A stretch of 5,989 nucleotides of DNA from JALTBU01 sp964410645 (GTDB lineage Bacteria; Campylobacterota; Campylobacteria; Campylobacterales; Nautiliaceae): contig CAYPHV010000058.1 in NCBI GenBank assembly GCA_964410645.1, positions 1 to 5,989 of the forward strand, given 5' to 3'. Shown here piece by piece: positions 1 to 5,485 of the stretch. The translations under genes were made by a program, and so were the position numbers. Below the pieces are notes generated by a model. The model saw nothing but the letters and a program-made list of their open reading frames with translations. It was not told the origin of the DNA and searched no databases. The first letter of the stretch is position 1, and every line of letters starts with the position of its first letter.

Positions 1-24
1 ACCATTCATAAAATTAACTTTTTA

Positions 25-379
25 TTATTCATTTTTAATCACTTTATATTGATATAGACGCACGATAAAATTATCAATTAAATTATTTTCTTGAACAGGA
101 TTAACTGGATTTATCACATTCCATTCAATGTGAACTTTTATACATTTCACAGCTTTATTTATTTTAATGCTAGGAATAATCAGACATCCGTTTATTGAAG
201 TTTACCAATAGTTATTGCAAATCTTTTGAACATTATAATTTCCACTGCAATCGTTTGTATTATATTTATAAAAATCAATTTTTTGCACTCATCCATTCTC
301 AAATCTATTACCAATTGAAACCAAGCGGAATACAAAAAATTAAGAATCACAAAAACTAAAAAAATAGAAGTTTACGCAA
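25..379 (-). pseudogene. Decayed gene for a small secreted cysteine-containing protein, family unknown
   Basis: No intact ORF covers this stretch, but reading it leftward gives protein-like sequence split over three frames. A TTG at 379-377, seven bases after an AGGA, overlaps the stop of the membrane-protein gene upstream and begins MRKLLFF. That frame stops at once (TAG at 358-356), after a run of seven T (364-358). One extra base there would continue into LVFVILNFLYSAWF, completing a good signal peptide with a basic start, hydrophobic core and Ser-Ala. A second shift, around 312-325, leads to the frame with first bases at multiples of three. That frame reads RFENG, TGA (291-289), VQKIDFYKYNTNDC, TAA (204-202), then an open stretch of 58 codons ending at TAA 27-25. 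It contains NGCLIIPSIKINKAVKC, EWN and LYQY, with four cysteines in total. I do not recognise the family. The gene order and coupled start suggest it was co-transcribed with the membrane protein. Sequencing errors in homopolymers could explain the shifts but not both stops. Confidence 0.5.
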
Positions 380-626
380 GTTTTATTCCTATAAACAAAA
401 CTGTTACTCCAAAAAGTAAAGGCATTGTAATTTTCCAAATACCGCTGAATTTTTTGTAAAAAACCCACAAAATCCAAAAAGCAAAAATATTAAAAGCGCC
501 GAAAAAAACATATCTTCCAAACCATTTGCTTTGATTAAGTTCAAACGAAATTAAAATATTCCTGTCTATAAAATATATTCCTATAATCGTCAAAACAAGC
601 CCTATGATTAACCCCGATTTATTCAA
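372..626 (-). CDS. Small three-helix membrane protein, function unknown
   Basis: This 84-residue protein has three hydrophobic segments, at about residues 5-20, 39-57 and 66-83. The loops are short and basic or polar (DRN at 21-23, KWFGR at 34-38, YKKFSGIWK at 57-65), so it is an integral inner-membrane protein. A longer in-frame ORF begins at an ATG at 800, but that extension lies entirely opposite rimO and is probably not translated. I chose the TTG at 626-624 because an AAAGG sits six bases upstream and a TGATATAAT promoter lies just beyond it. There are no catalytic motifs and I do not recognise a family. Its stop overlaps the TTG start of the decayed secreted-protein gene, so the two probably formed a unit, perhaps a membrane partner with an exported protein. 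That pairing is inference. With its partner broken, this gene may itself be drifting. Confidence 0.6.
   Translation of the reverse strand: MNKSGLIIGLVLTIIGIYFIDRNILISFELNQSKWFGRYVFFGAFNIFAFWILWVFYKKFSGIWKITMPLLFGVTVLFIGIKLA
387..390 (-). promoter_or_regulatory. Ribosome binding site (AGGA) for the decayed secreted-protein gene
   Basis: AGGA read leftward lies seven bases before the TTG at 379-377, inside the last codons of the upstream membrane-protein gene. It supports the TTG as the original start and implies translational coupling of the two genes. Confidence 0.45.
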
Positions 627-632
627 TCTTAA

Positions 633-638
633 CCTTTT
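633..638 (-). promoter_or_regulatory. Ribosome binding site fixing the TTG start at 626
   Basis: AAAAGG read leftward is spaced six bases from the TTG at 626-624. It decides the 84-residue start over the 142-residue reading that would run antisense into rimO. Confidence 0.6.
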
Positions 639-649
639 GTTAATTTTTA

Positions 650-678
650 TTGATTTAATTATATCACTTTGATACAAT
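650..678 (+). promoter_or_regulatory. Sigma-70-type promoter for the rimO-tilS-phosphatase operon
   Basis: TTGATT (650-655) and TACAAT (673-678) are separated by 17 bases, and the -10 is extended by TG at 670-671. Transcription should start near 685, leaving a leader of only about 13 bases that carries the AAGGA at 688-692. The -35 overlaps the start region of the divergent transcript, so the two promoters are unlikely to be occupied at the same time. Confidence 0.6.
658..666 (-). promoter_or_regulatory. Extended -10 promoter for the membrane-protein gene
   Basis: Reading leftward, 666-658 is TGATATAAT, a perfect extended -10 element (TG, one base, TATAAT). Transcription would start near 651 and give a leader of about 25 bases that holds the ribosome binding site at 638-633. 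The -35 position (about 686-681) has only a weak TTTAAT. That is compatible with the known tolerance of Campylobacterota sigma-70 promoters for a missing -35 box. Confidence 0.6.
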
Positions 679-687
679 AAATTAAAA

Positions 688-692
688 AAGGA
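688..692 (+). promoter_or_regulatory. Ribosome binding site fixing the TTG start of rimO
   Basis: AAGGA lies five bases before the TTG at 698-700. The first in-frame ATG is codon 21, which would cut off the conserved N-terminal LGCVKN motif, so the TTG must be the start. Confidence 0.75.
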
Positions 693-697
693 CAGAT

Positions 698-1993
698 TTG
701 AAAAAACTGTATTTGGCGTCTCTTGGATGTGTAAAAAACTTAATAGATTCAGAAGTAATGCTTGCAAAACTAAAAAATTATAAACTAATTGACAATCCAA
801 ACGAAGCGGATGTTATTATAGTAAATACATGCGGATTTATAGAAGCGGCAAAAGAAGAGTCAATTGAAACAATTTTAAGTTTAGCCAAGCAAAAAAAAGA
901 AAACGCCCTTTTAGCGGTTACCGGATGCCTCAGCGAAAGATACAAAGACATTTTGCCAAAAGAAATACCCGAGGTTGACATATGGAGCGGCGTTGGTGAT
1001 TTTAATAAAATAGATGAATTAATCAAAGAAAAAAAATCTCAGTTCAGCAATAGAGTGTTTTTAATTCATAATGAAGAAAGAATTATAACAGGCAGCAGTT
1101 ATCACGCCTATATAAAACTCAGTGAGGGATGTAATCAAAAATGCGCTTTTTGTGCCATTCCAAATTTCAAAGGAAAATTGCAATCCCGCCCCGTTGAAGA
1201 AATAATTGATGAGATAAAAAGATTAAAAAAAAGAGGTTTCAGGGATTTTTCACTTGCAAGCCAGGACAGCAGTTCGTACTTAAAAGATTTTGGAATAAAA
1301 GACGGTTTAATCAGACTTATTGATGAGATTGATAAAATAAAAGGGATAACCGTTAGAATTTTATATCTTTACCCCGCTACAGCCACCAAAAAACTGATAA
1401 ACAGAATTTTCGATTCAAATGTAGTGGAAAACTATTTTGATTTTCCGATTCAGCATATAAGCGAAAGAATGCTTAAAATAATGAAAAGAGGCGGAAGCGT
1501 TGAAAAATTAAAATCCCTTTTAAAAGAAATGAGAAAAGAATTTTCATTCGTAAGAACTTCCGTAATTATAGGACATCCGGGAGAAAGCGAGAAAGATTTT
1601 GAAAAGTTAAAGCAGTTTTTAAAAGAATATAATTTTGACAGGGTAAACATATTTGCATATTCGGATGAAGAAGACACGGCAGCATTTAAAAGAAAAGATA
1701 AAATTCCTCCAGAAATTATTGAAAAAAGATTAAAGAAAATAGAACAAATTGTAAAAGAGACAACTATAAATTCCCTTAAAAAATATATAGGCAGAACCTG
1801 CAAATGCTATGTTGACGGACCTACTCCGGATGGTCTTTTTTACAGCGTCCGTCCAAAACTCTGGACACCTGATGTTGACGGGGATATATTGATTAATGAA
1901 AGCGAAATAGAAAATCTTGAAATTGGAAATCTAATAAATACAAAAATTAAAGAACTAGCAGGAGAAGAATTAATTGGAAAAATTACAAAATAA
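698..1993 (+). CDS. rimO: Ribosomal protein S12 methylthiotransferase RimO
   Basis: RimO is a cytosolic radical-SAM enzyme that adds a methylthio group to a conserved aspartate of ribosomal protein S12, near the decoding centre. The 431 residues match the usual family length of about 430-450. The N-terminal methylthiotransferase domain shows its three iron-sulfur cysteines in LGC (Cys11), NTCGF (Cys45) and TGC (Cys77). The radical-SAM domain has the C-x3-C-x2-C signature at Cys145, Cys149 and Cys152 (EGCNQKCAFCAIP). From about residue 365 a C-terminal TRAM domain follows. RimO is favoured over the tRNA-modifying MiaB by the N-terminal LGCVKNLIDSE, the ASQDS motif and the overall pattern. Translation begins at TTG. 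The end of the gene overlaps tilS by 20 bases. From memory, rimO and tilS are also neighbours in Campylobacter jejuni, which supports a conserved translation-fidelity operon. Confidence 0.95.
   Translation: MKKLYLASLGCVKNLIDSEVMLAKLKNYKLIDNPNEADVIIVNTCGFIEAAKEESIETILSLAKQKKENALLAVTGCLSERYKDILPKEIPEVDIWSGVGDFNKIDELIKEKKSQFSNRVFLIHNEERIITGSSYHAYIKLSEGCNQKCAFCAIPNFKGKLQSRPVEEIIDEIKRLKKRGFRDFSLASQDSSSYLKDFGIKDGLIRLIDEIDKIKGITVRILYLYPATATKKLINRIFDSNVVENYFDFPIQHISERMLKIMKRGGSVEKLKSLLKEMRKEFSFVRTSVIIGHPGESEKDFEKLKQFLKEYNFDRVNIFAYSDEEDTAAFKRKDKIPPEIIEKRLKKIEQIVKETTINSLKKYIGRTCKCYVDGPTPDGLFYSVRPKLWTPDVDGDILINESEIENLEIGNLINTKIKELAGEELIGKITK
1960..1964 (+). promoter_or_regulatory. Ribosome binding site for the TTG start of tilS, inside rimO
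   Basis: AGGAG within the end of the rimO coding sequence is nine bases upstream of the TTG at 1974-1976. No in-frame ATG or GTG lies between it and the SGGVDST loop, so the TTG is the only workable start. Confidence 0.65.
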
Positions 1994-2909
1994 CCTTTTG
2001 GCGTTTTCAGGGGGAGTTGATTCTACGGCTCTGTTTTTTTATATGCTTGAAAGAAACATTCCTTTTGATATTGCCATTGTAAATTACCATACAAGAGCTC
2101 AAAGCGTAGAAGAGGTTGCATATGCAAAAGAACTGGCCCAAAAATATAATAAAAAAATTTATGTAAAAGACTGTTTCCTGGAAAAATTCAGTGAAAAAGA
2201 GGCAAGAGATTGCAGATACAGGTTTTTTGAGGAAATTATAAAAACATATAATTATGAAAATCTTATTTTAGCCCATCAGTTAAACGACAGATTTGAATGG
2301 TTTTTAATGCAGCTTGGTAAAGGTGCGGGACTTAATGAACTGATTGCCATGAATGAAAAGGAAAAAAGGGATTTTTATAAAATATATAGACCTTTTTACA
2401 ACAAAACAAGAAATGAAATATTAGAATATCTGAATATAAACAAAATCAAATATTTTTATGACGAATCGAATGATGATATAAATTATAAAAGAAATTACAT
2501 AAGACACAAATTTGCGGGCGAATTTATCAAAATTTTTTCAAAAGGAGTTAAGAAAAGCTTTGAATATTTGAGTGTTGATAAAAATCTTTTATTAAAAGAA
2601 AACTGGACCAAAAAAAAAGAGCTTTTTTATTTTGACAAAGAAAATCCTTTGATAGATATAAAAAAAACAGATATAATTTCAAAAAAACTTGGAGTTTTGC
2701 TTACAAAGCATCAAAGAGATGAAGTTATAAAACAAAATTTTTCCTGCGTTATACAGGGAAAAATCGCCATTGATTCAAATGAAAATCAAATTTTTATTGC
2801 GCCTTTTATAAAAACAAAACTTGACAAAAAATTTAAAGAAAAAATGAGAATATCCAAAATCCCCCCAAAAGTCAGAGGGTATATATATTTAAACAAAAGC
2901 CAAGGATAA
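1974..2909 (+). CDS. tilS: tRNA(Ile)-lysidine synthase TilS, short form
   Basis: TilS uses ATP and lysine to convert the wobble cytidine of tRNA-Ile(CAU) to lysidine, switching it from methionine/AUG to isoleucine/AUA. This is essential in a genome so rich in ATA codons. The PP-loop SGGVDST is at residues 12-18. Other family motifs follow: ARDCRYRFF (77-85), AHQLND (100-105) with GKGAG (115-119), DESN (163-166) and RNYIRH (173-178). At 311 residues it is much shorter than the roughly 430-residue E. coli enzyme and resembles the compact Aquifex-type form: a catalytic N-terminal domain and one small domain after about residue 190, with no further C-terminal domain. Translation starts at TTG inside the end of rimO, so it is likely coupled and modest in level. 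The phosphatase gene begins 2 bases after the stop. Confidence 0.93.
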   Translation: MEKLQNNLLAFSGGVDSTALFFYMLERNIPFDIAIVNYHTRAQSVEEVAYAKELAQKYNKKIYVKDCFLEKFSEKEARDCRYRFFEEIIKTYNYENLILAHQLNDRFEWFLMQLGKGAGLNELIAMNEKEKRDFYKIYRPFYNKTRNEILEYLNINKIKYFYDESNDDINYKRNYIRHKFAGEFIKIFSKGVKKSFEYLSVDKNLLLKENWTKKKELFYFDKENPLIDIKKTDIISKKLGVLLTKHQRDEVIKQNFSCVIQGKIAIDSNENQIFIAPFIKTKLDKKFKEKMRISKIPPKVRGYIYLNKSQG

Positions 2910-2911
2910 AA

Positions 2912-3601
2912 ATGCATTATGTAATTTATGGAGATGTGCATGGTTGCTTAGAAGAATGGGAAAAACTTAGAAAAATGATACCTGAAAATTCCTTTGAAAT
3001 AAGTGTCGGAGATATTCTAGACAAAGGCCCTTATCCTGTTGAAGCTTTAAGATATGCAAGAAAAAACCGTATTTTCAGTATAATGGGAAATCATGAATAT
3101 AAGCACATAAGAAAACACTGGGGAAGAAAAGTAAATTTAGATAAAAACCAGCAAAAAGTATATTCAAAATTAAAAAATAAAGATTTTGATTTTATAGAAT
3201 CTATGCCTTTTTTCTTAAAATTAAATAAACTTATTATCGTTCACGCCGGCATAACAAACAAAATTTATTTATCCAATCCCCCGCTTAACATAATGACTCT
3301 GCTTCTGTTTTTAAGAGATGTAGATGAAAACGGCAAATTTCTGCCACTTAAGCACAATAATCCAAAAGCAAAATACTGGGCTGATGTTTATAACGGACAT
3401 GAAGGATTTGCCATATACGGGCATAATCCTTTTAAAAAGCCCAAAAAAAACAAATTTTCAATCGGAATTGACACAGGTTGTGTTTACGGAAACAAACTCA
3501 CGGCATATACATTTAAAAATACCTTAAAACCGTGGGAAGGAGAAATTATTCAAGTAAACGCAAAACAAAAATATGCACAAACTAATTTTCCGCTCTATTA
3601 A
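2912..3601 (+). CDS. PPP-family metallophosphatase (calcineurin-like), substrate unknown
   Basis: This 229-residue soluble enzyme carries the complete two-metal phosphatase signature: GDVHG (7-11), GDILDKGP (33-40), GNHE (59-62), HAG (111-113) and GH (170-171). The likely metal ligands are therefore Asp8, His10, Asp34, Asn60, His111 and His171. The order and spacing match the PPP branch that includes bacterial Ser/Thr phosphatases, ApaH and PrpE-type dinucleoside tetraphosphatases. The usual arginine of GDxxDRGP is lysine here (Lys38), and the residue before GNHE is methionine rather than the LRGNHE of protein phosphatases. That leans towards a nucleotide substrate such as Ap4A, but this is inference. 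The ATG has AAGGA five bases upstream, formed by the last codons of tilS, so the gene is operon-coupled. There is no signal peptide or membrane segment. Confidence 0.85.
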   Translation: MHYVIYGDVHGCLEEWEKLRKMIPENSFEISVGDILDKGPYPVEALRYARKNRIFSIMGNHEYKHIRKHWGRKVNLDKNQQKVYSKLKNKDFDFIESMPFFLKLNKLIIVHAGITNKIYLSNPPLNIMTLLLFLRDVDENGKFLPLKHNNPKAKYWADVYNGHEGFAIYGHNPFKKPKKNKFSIGIDTGCVYGNKLTAYTFKNTLKPWEGEIIQVNAKQKYAQTNFPLY

Positions 3602-3603
3602 AA

Positions 3604-3612
3604 TGATATAAT
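3604..3612 (+). promoter_or_regulatory. Extended -10 promoter for gap
   Basis: TGATATAAT, a perfect extended -10, fills the 30-base gap between the phosphatase and gap. Transcription would begin near 3619, just ahead of AAGGAG at 3621-3626, giving a very short leader. No -35 is apparent around 3584-3589. The site suggests gap can be transcribed separately from the upstream operon, although read-through is also possible because no terminator is seen before it. Confidence 0.6.
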
Positions 3613-3631
3613 TTTAAAAAAAGGAGATACT

Positions 3632-4651
3632 ATGGGCAAAAAAAGAGTTGCGATAAACGGCCTTGGAAGAATTGGGAAAATGGTTCTTTGGCATTACATT
3701 GAAAACAAACCCGAAAATATAGAAATAGTTGCGGCAAACGGAGGAAGAGGAACAGCAGCGGATTTGGCATATATGCTTAAATACGATTCAGTTCATGGAA
3801 GATTTCCGGCAGAAATAGGCTATACGGACGATACTCTAAAAATCGGCAATCAGGAAATAAAATTGGTTACAGGAAGAGATCCTGAAAAACTTCCGTGGAA
3901 AGAACTTAATATTGACATAGTGTTGGAATGCACAGGTCATTTTACAAAAAGAGACGACGCAGCCAAACATTTAACCGCAGGTGCAAAAAAAGTACTTATA
4001 TCAGCACCTAGTAAAGATGCCGAACTTACAGTTGTTTTGGGAGTAAATCAAGACTGGTTTGATCCGGCTAAACACGACGTAATTTCAAATGCATCCTGCA
4101 CTACAAATTCTCTTGCCCCTGCAATCAAAGTTTTACATGACAATTTTGGGATTGAAAGTTCACTTGTTACAACAATTCATTCATATACTTCATCACAGGC
4201 GTTAATTGACAGAAAAAATCCTGGAAAACACAGACGGGGACGCGCTGCGGCTGAAAATATCATTCCTACCACTACCGGAGCGGCAATTGCAACCACAAAA
4301 GTCATTCCAGAGCTTAAGGGAAAAATGGATGCCCTGGCTATCAGAGTTCCCACACCTGACGTAGCAATTACCGATATTTCAGCGGTTCTTAAAAAAGAAG
4401 TAACAAAGGAAGAAGTAAATAAAGCTTTCGAAAAAGCTATGAACACTAATTTAAAAGGAATCTTAGAAATCACTTATGATGAAATAGTTTCAAGAGATTT
4501 AATAAATAATCCAAATTCAAGCATTATCGACGGACTTTCAACTATGGTAGTTAACAAAAACAATGTTAAGGTATTTGCATGGTATGATAATGAATTCGGA
4601 TATTCAAACAGACTCCTTGAACTTGCGGATTTTATAGCCCCCAAATTTTAA
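3632..4651 (+). CDS. gap: Glyceraldehyde-3-phosphate dehydrogenase, phosphorylating type I
   Basis: This cytosolic enzyme interconverts glyceraldehyde-3-phosphate and 1,3-bisphosphoglycerate in glycolysis and gluconeogenesis. The 339 residues are the normal length for a homotetrameric type I enzyme. The dinucleotide-binding GLGRIG is at 10-15. The catalytic SNASCTTN places the nucleophile at Cys156, and the partner histidine is His183 in TIHSYTSSQ. RVPTPDVAITD and the C-terminal WYDNEFGYSNR complete the signature. The second half of the cofactor loop reads AANGGRGTAADLAYML (34-49), and the position normally held by an acidic residue after the asparagine is glycine (Gly37), with Arg39 nearby. 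That acidic residue contacts the adenosine ribose and selects NAD, so this enzyme may accept NADP(H). Translation starts at ATG with AAGGAG five bases upstream. Its stop codon lies in the hairpin that ends the transcription unit. Confidence 0.96.
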   Translation: MGKKRVAINGLGRIGKMVLWHYIENKPENIEIVAANGGRGTAADLAYMLKYDSVHGRFPAEIGYTDDTLKIGNQEIKLVTGRDPEKLPWKELNIDIVLECTGHFTKRDDAAKHLTAGAKKVLISAPSKDAELTVVLGVNQDWFDPAKHDVISNASCTTNSLAPAIKVLHDNFGIESSLVTTIHSYTSSQALIDRKNPGKHRRGRAAAENIIPTTTGAAIATTKVIPELKGKMDALAIRVPTPDVAITDISAVLKKEVTKEEVNKAFEKAMNTNLKGILEITYDEIVSRDLINNPNSSIIDGLSTMVVNKNNVKVFAWYDNEFGYSNRLLELADFIAPKF

Positions 4652-4672
4652 TCCGTCCAAAAAACGGATTAA
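4648..4672. terminator. Candidate bidirectional hairpin between gap and the transposase-like gene
   Basis: TTAATCCGT (4648-4656) and ACGGATTAA (4664-4672) form a perfect 9-bp stem around a 7-base loop. The TAA stop of gap (4649-4651) and the TAA stop of the leftward gene (4671-4669) both fall in the stem. Neither side is followed by a strong T tract, so termination may be weak. The position between convergent genes still makes a terminator the likeliest role. A transposon-end hairpin recognised by the neighbouring HUH protein is the alternative. Confidence 0.5.
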
Positions 4673-5409
4673 CTTCTTGCCAGTTTAGAAATATAAGCAT
4701 TGGAAACTTCCAAAAATCTTGCTATTTCACTGTATTTATATCCATTTGCTTTTGCCGCTTTTATCGCTTCTTTTTTATCTTTAAATTCTTCGAAAAATTC
4801 AGGCAGTTTTTTTCTGATTACTTTTACTTCACCATCTACTACAATTATTTTCGGCTCTTTATATATTTCATTTATTTCATTTTTTTCAAGAGGTTTGTTT
4901 AACCATTCGATGTATTTATTTAAAGGTTTTTTAAAGATTTTGGAATCATCTATAATATCTGAAAATTTTGTTTTTTTAAGTCTCAAAGACAATGACTGAT
5001 ATTCCCATTTTTCAATATCATCAACAATTTTTAATACAAGCGCGTTTCTTTCTATATATTTTACAATATTCCAAAAATGTTTTTCGTCAAAAAGCATAAA
5101 GCTGTCAAATCTGCCTTTCCACAAATGTCCCACTCTACCGCTTTTAAAATTATACCATGCAGCATAGGCTGAATTTAAAAGCCTCATAGCTTCACTCAAA
5201 TTTTCTTTATGTGTTTGAACTAAAATATGATAATGATCCGGCAATACAGTAAAAGCATGAAAAGTGATATTATAATTATGTTTTATTTTTGATATTAATT
5301 CCAAAAATTTATAATAATCTTCTTTTTCAAGAAAAACTTCACTTTTGTTCACGCCTCTGTTTACAATATGATAAAATCCCACATCGCTTATTCTGGGTTT
5401 TCTTGCCAT
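4669..5409 (-). CDS. REP-associated-tyrosine-transposase-like protein (Y1/HUH) with C-terminal helix-turn-helix
   Basis: This 246-residue protein belongs to the IS200/RAYT family of single-strand DNA endonucleases. The HUH metal-binding motif is LPDHYHILV (His59 and His61). The candidate nucleophile is Tyr82 in LNSAYAAWYN, and the family hallmark GHLWKGRF is at 94-101, followed by VKYIERN. The N-terminal ARKPRI and YHIVNRG are also typical. After about residue 150 comes a charged linker. The last 34 residues (about 213-246) look like a helix-turn-helix (AIKAAKANGYKYSEIARFLEVSNAYISKL), which some RAYT relatives carry as an extra DNA-binding domain. The ATG has AAGGA five bases upstream. No terminal inverted repeats or target duplication bracket the gene, no accessory TnpB is present, and the ORF is intact, so it may be a domesticated single gene rather than a complete mobile element. 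Base composition resembles its neighbours. Confidence 0.85.
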   Translation of the reverse strand: MARKPRISDVGFYHIVNRGVNKSEVFLEKEDYYKFLELISKIKHNYNITFHAFTVLPDHYHILVQTHKENLSEAMRLLNSAYAAWYNFKSGRVGHLWKGRFDSFMLFDEKHFWNIVKYIERNALVLKIVDDIEKWEYQSLSLRLKKTKFSDIIDDSKIFKKPLNKYIEWLNKPLEKNEINEIYKEPKIIVVDGEVKVIRKKLPEFFEEFKDKKEAIKAAKANGYKYSEIARFLEVSNAYISKLARS

Positions 5410-5445
5410 AATTATCCTTAGATACCTTAAATACTTGGTTTTTTA

Positions 5446-5472
5446 AAATTTTACATAAATTTTACATAAATT
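5446..5472. repeat. Tandem 11-bp direct repeat upstream of the transposase-like gene
   Basis: TTTTACATAAA occurs twice head to tail (5449-5459 and 5460-5470). The match extends to AAA on the left and TT on the right, so two 16-base copies overlap. The period is about one helical turn, as in a paired operator site, and it lies 37-63 bases upstream of the transposase-like start. Each copy read leftward also holds a TAAAAT that could act as a weak -10. AT-rich chance similarity cannot be excluded. Confidence 0.5.
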
Positions 5473-5485
5473 GCAACCATTTAAT

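Noticed and set aside
1..32. Possible starts of further leftward genes (ATG at 32-30 giving MNNKKLIL then stop, and ATG at 9-7 running off the edge)
   Set aside because: Neither has a recognisable ribosome binding site, and the visible peptide is too short to judge. It may be part of the decayed region.
1..697. tRNA, small RNA or CRISPR content in the left intergenic-looking region
   Set aside because: I saw no cloverleaf, no regularly spaced repeats and no GC-rich structured stretch. The region is better explained by the membrane gene and the decayed coding sequence.
627..800. N-terminal 58 residues of the 142-codon leftward ORF beginning at an ATG at 800
   Set aside because: It is antisense to the start of rimO and has no better ribosome binding site there. 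The TTG at 626 has its own binding site and promoter, so the extension is not supported.
4177..4473. Leftward 98-codon ORF inside gap
   Set aside because: It is a shadow of the gap coding sequence, which has full family motifs in the other frame. The same holds for the ORFs at 778-1026, 1450-1803, 3324-3527 and 4700-4999.
5410..5485. Search for a rho-independent terminator between the lipoprotein and transposase-like genes
   Set aside because: I found no convincing stem with a T tract, only the tandem repeat and AT-rich sequence, so none is annotated.
4640..5485. Complete IS200/IS605-type insertion sequence with defined ends
   Set aside because: I saw no second hairpin matching 4648-4672, no flanking duplication and no TnpB gene, so only the transposase-like gene is called.
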